A DNA stretch of 64,000 bases, taken from positions 1,269,659-1,333,658 of the forward strand of contig CP091278.1 of assembly GCA_021650895.1 (NCBI GenBank), in the 5' to 3' direction. Shown here in pieces: positions 1 to 9,881 of this stretch. The notes beneath the pieces were generated by a model. The model did no database searches. It was given only the letters and a program-made list of their open reading frames with translations, and had not been told where the DNA came from. Within the stretch, counting starts at the first letter, position 1. Each line of letters starts with the position of its first letter. The translations under genes were made by a program, and so were the position numbers. The stretch comes from Candidatus Jettenia sp. (GTDB taxonomy: Bacteria; Planctomycetota; Brocadiia; Brocadiales; Brocadiaceae).

Positions 1-2
1 TT

Positions 3-398
3 CGGAGAGACCCTAAAGCCCTTTCCAGGGAGCTTAGTTTTCGACTTGCTATCAAACGCTTCGACTATTTTCATGCTGTAATCGGCAAAGATCGTATAAT
101 TTGGCTCTTAAAGTATTTTGGTTCCGGCAGGAAATTTATAAAACTCACACTATCACCCAAAACCTTTCCCGAAAACATGTTCATACCAAGCGTGCGCATA
201 ACCCCGGAAAACATATTTTACCAGAAGATTTTTAGGTCTCCGGTTGCGCCACAGAAAATAATTATCCGCATAATCGGGAGGTTCTATTTGAGGTTTGTTC
301 GATACATGTATCAAGTAATTAGATTTTTTAAAAACCCTAGAGTAGACCGGATCAAGTTTTCTCTGGAATCTTGCTCCAAAGAGACCGATAGCGTGTGA
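3..398 (+). CDS. 3' end of an unrecognised protein (5' truncated)
   Basis: The frame beginning at base 3 is open from the window edge to a TGA at 396-398, giving the last ~131 residues of a protein whose start lies outside the window. The tail is rich in Arg, Lys, Phe and Ile and has no motif I recognise. An internal ATG at 177 is unlikely to be the true start because the open frame extends upstream without interruption. Because a radical SAM protein and a GT2 glycosyltransferase follow on the same strand, it may belong to a surface-polysaccharide or modification cluster; that is inference only. Confidence 0.5.
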   Translation, partial: RRDPKALSRELSFRLAIKRFDYFHAVIGKDRIIWLLKYFGSGRKFIKLTLSPKTFPENMFIPSVRITPENIFYQKIFRSPVAPQKIIIRIIGRFYLRFVRYMYQVIRFFKNPRVDRIKFSLESCSKETDSV

Positions 399-444
399 GC
401 AGTAAAATTCATCAAACCAGCAAGCCGAATAATCATTTATTAAA

Positions 445-1719
445 GTGAGAATTATAGCAATGAAAATGGAAACATCTCTTAAAGAATACTTGATAGACTT
501 CTATCTTCACAAATCTGATGTTTTTTGCATCATGCCATGGGTACATATGCATAGCTGGCCTGATGGCAGAGTACTACCATGCTGTTATGCGAAATGCGAT
601 CAACCCATCGGATATTTGAATAACGGTTTAAAAGTCGTTTGGAATAACGATGCTTACAAGGCCTTTCGGCAAAAAATGCTTAAAAATATTCCAATCCCAG
701 AGTACTGCTATAAATGCTATGAATACGACAAGTCTGGAAACTTTTCTTATCGAAGATATGCAAATAAAAAATTCGGGAAACACTTCTATGAGGCTTTAGA
801 CGAAACGGACGCAGACGGAACCTATAACAAGTTTACGCTTCGCTATTTGGATTTCCGGTTCTCAAACCTATGCAACCATCGCTGCAGATCATGCGGTCAT
901 GGACTTTCAAGTAACTGGTATGACGAGCATGTGAAGATACATGGCGATCCCGGCCTTCCAAAGGTAATCAAATCAAACAATCAAGCGTATCTTAAAGAGG
1001 TATTGGAAATACTTCCGTCTGTAGAAGCTGTATATTTCGCAGGCGGTGAACCATTGATACAAGAGGAGCATTATCTCATACTCAGCAAGCTTAGGGAAAT
1101 AGGGAAAACCGATGTTGATCTTTCGTATAACACAAATTTATCTACTCTCGGTATAAAGAATTATGATGTTTTTGATTTATGGCGTGGATTCAAAAGTCTC
1201 AGAATTGGCGCTAGTTTAGATGGTTCCGGAAGTCGTGGTGAGCTGCTAAGAAAAGGACAAAGTTGGGAAGTTATTGTGAGGAACAGGAAAAAATTAATGG
1301 AGAACCCGCCAGAGGTAGGATATTTTGAATTTGGAGTTTCAGCTACAGTTGGAGCCATGAATGTTCTTCACATTCCGGATTTCCACCGTGAATGGATTGA
1401 TGCGGGTCTTATTCCTCCAAATGCTTTCCTGATCAACCCTATTATGGATCCAAATTTTTTACGGGTGAATATATTACCGAGGGAATATAAAGATCAAGTA
1501 GAGAAAAAATATAAAAAATTTATGAGAGAATGTCTATCGGGATATGCGGAAACATACCAAGAATACGAAGCCTTTCTTAGGTTAATGTGGGAACATGATT
1601 TACAGGAGTATCTGCCTACTTATTTCTGGTGGATAAAAACACTGGACGAAAGTCGCGGTGAAAACTTTGTGCAAGTTTTCCCGGAATGGAAAGAGCTTTT
1701 TCTAAAGTACGCTCAATGA
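445..1719 (+). CDS. Twitch/SPASM-type radical SAM protein
   Basis: Predicted AdoMet-dependent radical enzyme of unknown substrate. The N-terminus has the pattern CIMPWVHMHSWPDG followed by LPCC, CDQ and CYKC (Cys ~28-95), which fits an auxiliary Fe-S (twitch/SPASM) domain placed before the radical SAM core. The core contains the CX3CX2C motif LCNHRCRSC at about residue 145 and the GGEP loop (FAGGEP) about 65 residues later, which binds AdoMet. About 420 residues is normal for this family. The start may be GTG at 445 or ATG at 460; neither has a strong ribosome site. Related proteins often sit in surface-glycan loci, which fits the glycosyltransferase next door. Substrate unknown. Confidence 0.85.
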   Translation: MRIIAMKMETSLKEYLIDFYLHKSDVFCIMPWVHMHSWPDGRVLPCCYAKCDQPIGYLNNGLKVVWNNDAYKAFRQKMLKNIPIPEYCYKCYEYDKSGNFSYRRYANKKFGKHFYEALDETDADGTYNKFTLRYLDFRFSNLCNHRCRSCGHGLSSNWYDEHVKIHGDPGLPKVIKSNNQAYLKEVLEILPSVEAVYFAGGEPLIQEEHYLILSKLREIGKTDVDLSYNTNLSTLGIKNYDVFDLWRGFKSLRIGASLDGSGSRGELLRKGQSWEVIVRNRKKLMENPPEVGYFEFGVSATVGAMNVLHIPDFHREWIDAGLIPPNAFLINPIMDPNFLRVNILPREYKDQVEKKYKKFMRECLSGYAETYQEYEAFLRLMWEHDLQEYLPTYFWWIKTLDESRGENFVQVFPEWKELFLKYAQ

Positions 1720-1875
1720 GTAAAAGTAAGACATAGGTAAAATTTTGTTCTATACGCTTCCCTGCAGCATTATCTTGCTGAATGGTAATCTTGGTACAAT
1801 TAAATACAGCTTTTATCCATTTCGGATGCGTACAAAAAAGCTATGAGATGTAATCATCAGCTTATGGAAGGAAAA

Positions 1876-2988
1876 ATGATCATGGAACCAGATCAATTTG
1901 CTTCAGGCCAGCCTTTGGTGTCGGTCATTATCCCTGCATACAATGCGGAAGCTTTTATTCTGCATACATTAAATTCAGTGATCTCTCAAACTTACAAAAA
2001 TATTGAGGTTATTGTAGTTGATGACGGCTCACATGATAAAACTGCACAAATTGTAGAATCAATTATACAGCACGATGACCGCGTGAAACTTCTGCAACAG
2101 CCGAATTCCGGGGTCTCGGCAGCGCGTAACAGGGCAATTGAAAAATCCCGGGGCGAGTATATAGCACCTATTGATGCTGATGACATTTGGTATCCTCAAA
2201 ACATCGAGAAACAGGTACAGTGCATGTTACACGCAGGACCAAGCATGGGAGTCGTCTATGCCTGGTCAGCGCATATTGATGAAAAAGGCTTACTAACAGG
2301 CGGGCACAATGCTTTCGATTTAGAGGGTGATGTTTTTGAGGCATTAATGTTTAGTAACTTTATTGGCAATGGGAGCGCATCTCTGATTCGTCGCATATGT
2401 TTTAATCGAATTGGAGGGTATAACGCACAAGTTGAGCCTTGTGAGGATCTTGATTTATATCTCCGGATTGCAGAACTTTATCAGTTTCACGTAGTAAAAG
2501 AGTTTCTGGTCGGGTACCGTAAAACTACTGGCAGTAGGTCTTTTAATTGCAGAGGCATGGAAACGTCCCTGCGTATAATACTAAGGAATAGAAAACAGCA
2601 ATATCCTGATATTCCATTGTTCTTTTATCGCTGGTCATGGGGGCATTATTATTTATACCTCAGCAGCCAAAGCAGGTTATCCGGCCACTACTGGATAAGC
2701 ATTCACTACCTGTATAAAGCAGCACGGGCAGATCTTATTTTGCTCTTATATCCGGAATTTTACCGGTACCTGTGCAGATGCGGTTTGCGATTGGTGAAAA
2801 AAGCGGTTATTTTTGCTGCCCGGATACTACACTGCCCTTCAACAACTATTTTTAGAAAGGTAGGTACTACTCATAAAAAATTTACGATTTCTGATATCGA
2901 AATACGAAGTAGTCGCCGGCTACCGTACAGTTTGAATAAATTGCATCGAACTCGACTGCAACGTATTCATCGTTTATTTGCAAAGTGA
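1876..2988 (+). CDS. Family 2 glycosyltransferase
   Basis: Cytoplasmic GT-A-fold enzyme that would transfer a sugar from a nucleotide-sugar donor. The N-terminus shows the GT2 hallmark VSVIIPAYNAE, then VVDDGSHDKT (donor-binding Asp pair) and DADDIWYP (the DXD metal/nucleotide site). The C-terminal ~120 residues are basic and aromatic and may lie at the membrane surface. I chose the ATG at 1876 because GGAAGG lies directly upstream; the frame is also open from an ATG at 1843 without a ribosome site. Acceptor and product cannot be read from sequence. Confidence 0.88.
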   Translation: MIMEPDQFASGQPLVSVIIPAYNAEAFILHTLNSVISQTYKNIEVIVVDDGSHDKTAQIVESIIQHDDRVKLLQQPNSGVSAARNRAIEKSRGEYIAPIDADDIWYPQNIEKQVQCMLHAGPSMGVVYAWSAHIDEKGLLTGGHNAFDLEGDVFEALMFSNFIGNGSASLIRRICFNRIGGYNAQVEPCEDLDLYLRIAELYQFHVVKEFLVGYRKTTGSRSFNCRGMETSLRIILRNRKQQYPDIPLFFYRWSWGHYYLYLSSQSRLSGHYWISIHYLYKAARADLILLLYPEFYRYLCRCGLRLVKKAVIFAARILHCPSTTIFRKVGTTHKKFTISDIEIRSSRRLPYSLNKLHRTRLQRIHRLFAK

Positions 2989-3405
2989 AATCTGTTATGT
3001 GCAAGACTCCATCAGGCTCTCTTTCGCTATGGCCAGAATTTCTTGATTGTGTATTATCTATAATCCTGACAGCCCTTCGGACTTAGATTCTATCATCTTT
3101 CTTTTTCCTTTCTGAAGTTTTTTACCTGGCAGATTCCTGTAACCTGCTCAAAAATCAATGAAAATTTATAGATATTCATAAAAACTTCTTAAATGTCAGA
3201 CACAAGATTTTGGAGACACAAGATTTTGCATCTCTACCTAATCCCATAGGAATGCTATGATTATAGGAAAAAGCAGAAAAAAATCCATTCAACCCCAAAG
3301 GGGTGACATGGGAAACCTGTATTGATACATCATCCCTTCGGGCTTGAATTATCGGTTCTGTTATTTCTCTATATTTTTAATCTTATTCATCGTACAATAC
3401 GTATC
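2989..3405. other. Non-coding gap, little structure
   Basis: Separates the glycosyltransferase from the ABC importer. It holds a short copy of a dispersed repeat near 3288-3350 (CATTCAACCCCAAAGGGGTG, also at about 10170 and 32305). No convincing gene seen; a TTG at 3322 extends the next frame but has no ribosome site. Confidence 0.5.
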
Positions 3406-4755
3406 ATGCAGCTTAAGTTTATATTACCTATATTTACCTTAAAGCGGTTCTTTTTATTCCTGCTGCCTGTTCTCTGTACTTTTTTATGGCTTACAAGTTG
3501 TCGTAAACCACCGGTTAAAACCCTTGTCATCATCTCTCCTCATTGGGATGGTATAAAACGAGAGTTCTCCAGGGCATTTGGCGATTGGCATGAGAAAAAT
3601 TACCATGAAAGAATCGAAATTGACTGGCGCGATGTGGGCGGCACCAGCGATAGTCTGAAGTATGTTATCTCACGTTTTGGCACAGAAGCAAAAGGTATTG
3701 GCATAGATATTTTTTTTGGCGGCGGTATTGACCCCTTCCTTGAACTTACAAGAGAAGGTCTGGCTGAGGTCTATCATCCACCGGAATCGGTTATGACAGG
3801 CATTCCTGCCGAAGTTGCAGGGTTACCGGTTTACGATCCGGAATACCACTGGTTCGGCGCTGCCCTTTCCAGTTTTGGCATTGTGGCAAATGATCGTGTA
3901 CTGAGAGTCGTACATCTGCCCGAGGTAAAGAAATGGGCAGACTTGACAAACCCTTTCCTGCAAACCTGGATTGGAGTCGGAGACCCGCGGAATAGTGGAG
4001 CAGTTCATTTGATGTATGAGATTATTTTACAGGGATATGGCTGGACGAAAGGATGGGAAATTCTGTATCAAATAGCTGGAAATGTACGGTCTTTTGAGAA
4101 AAATTCTTCCATTGTTGCTAAAGAAGCAGCGTATGGAAATATTGCCTATGCGATGACGATTGATTTCTATGGTTTAACTCAAGTCAGTTCAGCCGGAACA
4201 CAGAATATGCATTTCATTCTCCCGGAAGATTACACGATTGTTAGTCCAGACGGGATTTGCATGTTAAAAGGAGCCCCCAATCAAACGTACGCTAAACGTT
4301 TTATAGATTTTGTACTTTCAGAAAACGGGCAAAAACTCTGGATGCTACCTGTCGGACATCCGGAAGGCCCGGCGCATTTTCCGATTGAACGGCTTTGCGT
4401 ACGGCCTGATTTGTATGATCAGGCCTGCGATATTTGGACGATTACCATGAATCCGTTCAAAATTCAAACCACACTCAAATACGATGCAAATATTGCAAGC
4501 AGAAGGTGGAAACTCCTGAATAGTTTAATTGGCGCAACTATGATTGATGTACACCCTGAACTTGTTGCTGCATGGAAAAACTCGAAAGATAATCCCGAAC
4601 GCCGTGCAGAATTTAGTAAAATTTTCTTAACTGAAAATGAAGCACTTGAAATACTCGACACATTTAACGACAAAGATGCTGTCCAATTTCGCAATGCAAA
4701 AAATATCGAGTGGCAACAAATGGCCCAGGCCAAATTCCGAAGATTGGCACGATGA
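3406..4755 (+). CDS. ABC importer solute-binding lipoprotein (Fe3+/organic-ion type)
   Basis: Extracytoplasmic binding protein of an ABC importer. From the ATG at 3406 the protein begins with a short basic stretch, a hydrophobic segment and a lipobox LTSC, so it is probably a lipid-anchored periplasmic protein. The body has the layout of family 1/6 binding proteins: an early KTLVIISPHWDG strand, DIFFGGG, WADLTNP, SGAVHLMYE and a late KRFIDFVLSENGQ segment, seen in iron(III) and 2-aminoethylphosphonate binding proteins. Its stop overlaps the ATPase start (ATGA), so the two are translationally coupled. The ligand is not deducible; iron is the usual guess for this family. Confidence 0.82.
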   Translation: MQLKFILPIFTLKRFFLFLLPVLCTFLWLTSCRKPPVKTLVIISPHWDGIKREFSRAFGDWHEKNYHERIEIDWRDVGGTSDSLKYVISRFGTEAKGIGIDIFFGGGIDPFLELTREGLAEVYHPPESVMTGIPAEVAGLPVYDPEYHWFGAALSSFGIVANDRVLRVVHLPEVKKWADLTNPFLQTWIGVGDPRNSGAVHLMYEIILQGYGWTKGWEILYQIAGNVRSFEKNSSIVAKEAAYGNIAYAMTIDFYGLTQVSSAGTQNMHFILPEDYTIVSPDGICMLKGAPNQTYAKRFIDFVLSENGQKLWMLPVGHPEGPAHFPIERLCVRPDLYDQACDIWTITMNPFKIQTTLKYDANIASRRWKLLNSLIGATMIDVHPELVAAWKNSKDNPERRAEFSKIFLTENEALEILDTFNDKDAVQFRNAKNIEWQQMAQAKFRRLAR

Positions 4756-5801
4756 AAGTATCACTCAACAACGTAACGAAAATATTCGGCTCAACTACCG
4801 CTGTTGATAGCGTAACGATAGAAATTGCAGACGGTGAGCTCTTCTTTCTGCTCGGACCTTCCGGTTGCGGTAAGACTACCATTCTGCGCATTATTGCCGG
4901 ATTTTATCAACCCGATACCGGCGAGCTGAGATTCGACGGGAAAATAGTCAATAACCTCCCTCCCAATCAGCGAAATACCGGCATGGTATTTCAAAACTAT
5001 GCACTGTGGCCTCACCTCACGGTAGCAGAAAATGTTGCGTACGGGCTTGACATACGCCGGATATCAACTCAGGAAAAGAAACGGCGTGTACGGGAAATGC
5101 TGGAAGCTGTCCAAATGGATGATTATGCAGGGCGAATGGCAAATCAGCTATCAGGCGGCCAACAACAACGGGTAGCCCTTGCACGCGCTTTAGTTATTCA
5201 ACCCGATATTATCCTCCTCGATGAACCTCTATCGAACCTCGATGCCAAACTCCGGCTGGAACTCCGGGATGAGATCAAACGTATACATCGCGAATTTAAC
5301 GTTACGATGCTTTATGTAACTCATGATCAAAAGGAGGCTCTTTCTCTCGCCGACCGCCTTGCGATTATGGACAAAGGGAAAATCATACAGGTCGGTAGTC
5401 CTGTAGCTATCTACCGCAGGCCAATAAATTCATTTGTTGGCGCCTTTATCGGAGACATGAATTTTATCGAGGGCAAAATTGCATTGAAACACAGAGGGAT
5501 TACTGAGATTGAAACTCCTTTTGGCATCATCCATAGTTCAATAGAAAACGTATTAAAACCGGGTGAATCAGTCCTCTGCGGTATCCGGCCTGAGGGCATA
5601 CAACTATCCGAACCCGACAGCCAATACCGGGTGAAAATCGAATCAGTTACCTACCTCGGTGAAATGGAACAATACCGTCTTATTCTGCATGATAAACTTA
5701 TCTGGAAAGCAGTTGAAATAAATCCAAAACAGATACGAGAAGAAGGGCAGATGTGTGGAATGAATATATCGCCTGAAGATGTGGTATTATTCAAAAATTA
5801 A
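4752..5801 (+). CDS. ABC importer ATPase (PotA/FbpC-like)
   Basis: Nucleotide-binding subunit that powers the importer. All hallmarks are visible: Walker A GPSGCGKTT (~residue 38), Q-loop VFQNYALWPH, signature LSGGQQQRVALARAL, Walker B IILLDEP, D-loop SNLDAKLR and H-loop VTHDQKEAL. The last ~110 residues form a TOBE-like domain (ESVLCGIRPEGIQL), as in PotA/FbpC/MalK-type subunits that often carry regulatory ligand sites. The ATG at 4752 overlaps the stop of the binding protein by 4 nt. The permease gene follows only after a ~530 bp repeat-filled gap. Confidence 0.93.
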   Translation: MKVSLNNVTKIFGSTTAVDSVTIEIADGELFFLLGPSGCGKTTILRIIAGFYQPDTGELRFDGKIVNNLPPNQRNTGMVFQNYALWPHLTVAENVAYGLDIRRISTQEKKRRVREMLEAVQMDDYAGRMANQLSGGQQQRVALARALVIQPDIILLDEPLSNLDAKLRLELRDEIKRIHREFNVTMLYVTHDQKEALSLADRLAIMDKGKIIQVGSPVAIYRRPINSFVGAFIGDMNFIEGKIALKHRGITEIETPFGIIHSSIENVLKPGESVLCGIRPEGIQLSEPDSQYRVKIESVTYLGEMEQYRLILHDKLIWKAVEINPKQIREEGQMCGMNISPEDVVLFKN

Positions 5802-5805
5802 ATAT

Positions 5806-5879
5806 GTAGGGCAAGGCTTTAGCCTTGCTCCCCTGTCTGAATACGTTCACGGGGATAGCAGCCCTAAAGGGTTGTCCTA
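5806..5879. repeat. GTAGGGCAA-type palindromic repeat (REP-A)
   Basis: Two hairpins (GTAGGGCAAGGCTTTAGCC and a GCCCTAAAGGG half) joined by a short GC-rich bridge. Related copies occur at 20683, 31833, 32572, 35444, 36916 and 49148, in both orientations, always outside recognised genes. Lies between the importer ATPase and permease. Confidence 0.75.
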
Positions 5880-5987
5880 GAGAATGGAATTCCTCTGCGT
5901 TGCATGAGACCTTCAATAATTTATAAAAATACCATATTCGGTAAAATTTCTTTTCAGGTATGGCTCTTATAGGATTGTGGAAATGGG

Positions 5988-6195
5988 TAATCCCCCTTGA
6001 TCCCCCTTTAGAAAAGGGGGAAATGTGATTATTTCTGAGGTAAATTTGAGTAGTGCGATAAGATGAAACAGGGTGGCACGGACAAACCATGTCCCCGTAA
6101 GTCTTGAACGGGGACATGGTTTGTCCGTGTTGTTTGAATACACCTGTGGATACGGAATATACCACACTGACAAACAGAGTTTGTCAGTGCCGCCC
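5988..6195. repeat. Cluster of CCCCCTT/AAGGGGG and GGTGGCACGGACAAAC repeats
   Basis: A CCCCCTTTAGAAAAGGGGG palindrome at about 6000-6021 is followed by a long inverted repeat at 6073-6131 whose arms contain CACGGACAAACCATGTCCCC, and a shorter CTGACAAACAGAGTTTGTCAG hairpin near 6168. Related hairpins recur at about 23650, 32362, 35725 and 56035-56135. Confidence 0.65.
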
Positions 6196-6320
6196 AGGAA
6201 TAGGCTTACAGAGCATAGAAATTTCTCGAGAGACGCCCTCGGCGAGACATATCCTCATGATATTCTAAAGATGTGGGTAATGATAAGTTTAAAAAAGGGA
6301 GAAAAATAAGGAGCTTTATA

Positions 6321-6341
6321 ATGAAAGATAAACATGCTTAA
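6321..6341 (+). other. Six-codon ORF overlapping the permease start
   Basis: The only good ribosome site (AAGGAG at 6308-6313) is spaced for an ATG at 6321, which encodes MKDKHA and stops at 6339-6341. The permease ATG at 6334 lies inside it in another frame. It may be a translational-coupling leader, or mark a small indel near the permease start. Confidence 0.35.
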
Positions 6342-8079
6342 GGCTAAAAGATTATCAATCCGCAGTAGTTTGGTATTCATGCTCATTTTATTATTTTTTG
6401 GCATATTCCTCATTTACCCCCTTGCTCACTTGTTAAAAACAACTTTTGGCGGAACGAGTGAAGGAATGCTTACATATTTCAAGCTTATCGTATCCAGTCC
6501 ACTACAGGTCAGATGTCTATTCAATAGCTTTTTCATCGCAATAGTGATTACCCTCTTGACGACGGTTGTTGCATTACCAATGGCCCATTGGTTTACCCGG
6601 TATGATTTCCCCGCGAAAGGGTGGGTACAGCCGTTCCTGCTTGTCCCTATGATCATGCCCCCCTTTGTTGGTGCAATTGGAATAAAACAGCTCTTTTCAA
6701 GATTCGGCTCCTTGAATTTATTCCTCGACAAAATCGGCCTGGTCCCGTTGCAACACCCCATTGACTGGCTTGGCGGAAGTGGATTTTGGGGAATCATTGT
6801 GTTAGGTACGCTGCACCTGTATCCGATCATGTTCCTGAACCTGCAGGCGGCAATGGCTCATATTGATGTATCATTGCTTGAAGCCGCTGAAGGTCTGGGA
6901 GCCAAGCCATTCCATATACTTCGAACAATAACATTACCACTCATCATGCCCGGATACTTTGCTGGTGCAATTATCGTTTTCATCTGGGCGTTTACCGATT
7001 TAGGAACCCCGTTGATTTTTGGTTTTGATCGTGTTATACCGATGCAGATTTTTAATAACCTTACAGAAATTCATACAAATCCTATGGGGTATGCCCTGGT
7101 AGTATTTACCCTATTTCTTACCGTAAGCTTATTTCTCATATCGAAAGCGTTTATGGGCCGCAAGCGTTATGAAATGGTCTCCGGCAGTCATGGAATGGGT
7201 TCTCAAAAACAGGCTTCAGGAATACAATCGTGCTTAATTCTTGCAATTATTTGTGGAATTAGTCTGTTAGCGTTATTACCTCATATCAGTGTAATTCTGC
7301 AATCACTGTCCGGCCGTTGGTTTTTTACGATACTGCCAGAGGAGTGGACACTGGACAACTATCAATCCGTATTTGCCCACTCACTCACAGTAACCAGTAT
7401 AAAAAACAGCCTGTTTCTTTCCTCAATGTGCGCATTGCTTGACCTTGTACTTGGAATACTTATCGCATATCTGATCGTCCGCAAACAAATCCCCGGAGGA
7501 AATGTACTGGATATACTGGCAATGCTACCTCTCGCACTGCCCGGTCTGGTAATAGCATTTAGCTATGTCGCTTGTTTTCATTTTCCCATGCAGCCTTCTC
7601 AACAGTATCCTTTCTGGTATCATTGGCTTCATCAATTGATGGATCCTACCGTAAATCCAACGCTATTACTTATCATGAGTTACTCAATACGGCGGTTACC
7701 CTATATAGTCCGGATAGCGTATGCGGGTTTTCAGCAAACCAGTATTACCCTGGAAGAAGCCTCCTTTAATCTTGGGGCTACACCATGGCATACCATACGA
7801 AGAATAACGTTACCGCTCATGATAGCCAACGTACTAGCAGGCGCTATTATGACCTTTTCCTTTGCAATGCTGGAAGTAAGCGATAGTCTTATCCTGGCAC
7901 AAAAGGAAAGGTATTTCCCCATCACGAAAGCCATATATACACTCATTGCACTTATCAATCCAAATGCACCATCAATGGCTTGTGCTCTGGGTGTTTTAGG
8001 GATGGTATTGCTGACTGCTGCCCTCTTTATCACCAGTAAAATACTCGGAAAACGAATCGGATCTCTGTTCAGAATTTAA
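6334..8079 (+). CDS. ABC importer permease, fused two-domain (FbpB/AfuB-like)
   Basis: Inner-membrane channel of the importer. It is a tandem fusion of two binding-protein-dependent permease domains with about 12 membrane segments. Each half has an EAA loop that docks on the ATPase: EAAEGLGAKPFHILR near residue 186 and EEASFNLGATPWHTIRR near residue 475. About 580 residues is typical of Fe3+-type permeases, where one polypeptide replaces a heterodimer. It is the likely partner of the binding protein and ATPase upstream, although a ~530 bp repeat block separates them and it could have its own promoter. The AAGGAG upstream better suits an out-of-frame ATG at 6321. Confidence 0.9.
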   Translation: MLKAKRLSIRSSLVFMLILLFFGIFLIYPLAHLLKTTFGGTSEGMLTYFKLIVSSPLQVRCLFNSFFIAIVITLLTTVVALPMAHWFTRYDFPAKGWVQPFLLVPMIMPPFVGAIGIKQLFSRFGSLNLFLDKIGLVPLQHPIDWLGGSGFWGIIVLGTLHLYPIMFLNLQAAMAHIDVSLLEAAEGLGAKPFHILRTITLPLIMPGYFAGAIIVFIWAFTDLGTPLIFGFDRVIPMQIFNNLTEIHTNPMGYALVVFTLFLTVSLFLISKAFMGRKRYEMVSGSHGMGSQKQASGIQSCLILAIICGISLLALLPHISVILQSLSGRWFFTILPEEWTLDNYQSVFAHSLTVTSIKNSLFLSSMCALLDLVLGILIAYLIVRKQIPGGNVLDILAMLPLALPGLVIAFSYVACFHFPMQPSQQYPFWYHWLHQLMDPTVNPTLLLIMSYSIRRLPYIVRIAYAGFQQTSITLEEASFNLGATPWHTIRRITLPLMIANVLAGAIMTFSFAMLEVSDSLILAQKERYFPITKAIYTLIALINPNAPSMACALGVLGMVLLTAALFITSKILGKRIGSLFRI

Positions 8080-8099
8080 AGCATCAGTATAGAGAGAAA

Positions 8100-9881
8100 T
8101 TATTTCAATTTAGCAACACCTATATTGCTATCACCAAGGGAGTTATCACCCCATGCCCCAATAAACCCATTATTCGTCTTTGAAGCATCCTGGGCAATAG
8201 TGATATACTCACCTATACTAAAATCAACACTTGAGACAAATTCGTCTTTGAAACCTGAAGCAAAGCTCCTCTCTGTTACCTTCCTGTTCGTCCATGTTGC
8301 CCCGGCATTTCCGGAAGTAGCTACGGTAACATCTATTAAAAAATTGCGTAAATTATATTTACGATCGTAAAAGAGAACACCTATTTTGCCTGTTTTGTCT
8401 ACAGCAATGGCTGGTATAAATTGATCGGCCTTCTTTGTAATGGGGTCATTATTTACCCTGACAGGGGCTGACCATGTGCTGCCACCGTCTGTGGATTTGC
8501 TAAAAAGAATATCCGCATAACGATACCGAAAGTCGAGACTCAGTGGCTCGTGTCGCGAAAGATTTCGGCCATCATGCCAGATAACGTATACATTACCATT
8601 GGTAGCTGTGCCCGAGGTATCGACTGCCAGACCATGGAGATTAAAAGGAACCTCGATATTTCCCTGAAGTATTGAGAAGGGAGAACTTCCCGCATGGATA
8701 ACAGAAGATACTTCAACTTCGGCCCCAAAGGTATTTCCTCCATTAATGGACTTACGGAGTTTAATACTGCGGGGATTAAGACTTTGATCTCCAAACCTGT
8801 CAAATTCTTCCCATGCCACATAAATTTCCCCGTTCGGCCCTACAGCTACTTGTGAGTTAGTTACCCATCCGGTATCCTCTTCTGTCACTGGTTCCTCCGC
8901 AATTTTTACCGGTTGTGACCAGGAGGCTCCCCCATTGGTTGATTTTACCAATTCTATTCTTATTACTATGTTTGATGCATCACTAAAGTCATATCTGGTA
9001 TAGGCAACATAAATACGAGCGGGCGATCCTGGTTTAACGGCCATCGATGGGTAATCGAAAACAGATCCTTCGCCTTCCCCGGCTTCTCCGGTTGCTGAAA
9101 CAGGAAATCCCCACGTGAATCCTGCACTCGTAGATTTAAAGACAGTAATACCGTTGAGGATTGCAAGACTACTGTCTACTTTGAAGTATCTATCAGCGAT
9201 GCATGCATAATAAAATGTAGAACTGCTCGCAGCCCTTACAACGGGGTCTCCAAAGAGGTCATAGAACGCCATATTCTTCGGAAGCGGATCAGCCAGAAGT
9301 ATCCCCTTATCCGTAAAGGCCGCTCCTGCATTGCTGGATCTCGACCAGCCAAGACGACTAAAACTACCACTTGGGCTTGGGCTTGGAGGGAGGGACTCAT
9401 CGAAATTTGGAAGGATTGTAGCCGCATAGGATCCCGAGTCGCTAAAACCGCATACAGCATTATTTCCCCACCACCCTATACTAGGGTTATATTGTGTAAA
9501 TCCTCCAAAAAGTGATAAGGAATCAGATTTCGCAAACGGATTGTTTCCGGTAAAAGGGGCTGGAGGAGTCAGGGCTTTCTCAATTTCTTTCACTTCATCC
9601 CCTTCCTCCGAAAATCCACCTTGCTCCACAGCTCTCTCCAGGATAGATTTGATACTGCTCCACTGTCCTTCAAAACCGATAATCATTTGATATCCACTCG
9701 AAAGACGATTGACATTTTTCCCCAAACGCTGCTTCAAAAATTTTCCACGTTCAGACAACATCTCAAGCCGTGCGAGAGTATTTTGGGGAGTAGGTTGTGC
9801 TTCCACAGGTATACCCTCCAAAAGTCCCACAATGCATACCACCACGCCCATTATGAGTATCAGCTTTCTCTTTCTTAACAT
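8100..9881 (-). CDS. Secreted BNR/Asp-box beta-propeller protein (sialidase-like fold)
   Basis: Secreted protein with an N-terminal signal peptide (basic MLRKRKL, hydrophobic core, VEAQ cleavage region). From about residue 240 on it carries repeated Asp-box motifs: STSAGFTW, STNGGASW, SINGGNTF, STDGGSTW and SGNAGATW. These mark a sialidase-type beta-propeller. Motifs such as AVDTSGTATNGNVYVIWHDGR fit the same fold. Asp boxes are structural, and I cannot identify the catalytic Arg triad/Tyr-Glu of true sialidases, so enzymatic activity should not be assumed. It converges on the permease gene with only ~20 bp between. Confidence 0.78.
   Translation of the reverse strand: MLRKRKLILIMGVVVCIVGLLEGIPVEAQPTPQNTLARLEMLSERGKFLKQRLGKNVNRLSSGYQMIIGFEGQWSSIKSILERAVEQGGFSEEGDEVKEIEKALTPPAPFTGNNPFAKSDSLSLFGGFTQYNPSIGWWGNNAVCGFSDSGSYAATILPNFDESLPPSPSPSGSFSRLGWSRSSNAGAAFTDKGILLADPLPKNMAFYDLFGDPVVRAASSSTFYYACIADRYFKVDSSLAILNGITVFKSTSAGFTWGFPVSATGEAGEGEGSVFDYPSMAVKPGSPARIYVAYTRYDFSDASNIVIRIELVKSTNGGASWSQPVKIAEEPVTEEDTGWVTNSQVAVGPNGEIYVAWEEFDRFGDQSLNPRSIKLRKSINGGNTFGAEVEVSSVIHAGSSPFSILQGNIEVPFNLHGLAVDTSGTATNGNVYVIWHDGRNLSRHEPLSLDFRYRYADILFSKSTDGGSTWSAPVRVNNDPITKKADQFIPAIAVDKTGKIGVLFYDRKYNLRNFLIDVTVATSGNAGATWTNRKVTERSFASGFKDEFVSSVDFSIGEYITIAQDASKTNNGFIGAWGDNSLGDSNIGVAKLK

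Noticed and set aside
8100-9881. Calling the BNR protein a sialidase
   Set aside because: Asp boxes are structural and I could not locate the catalytic Arg triad or nucleophile pair.
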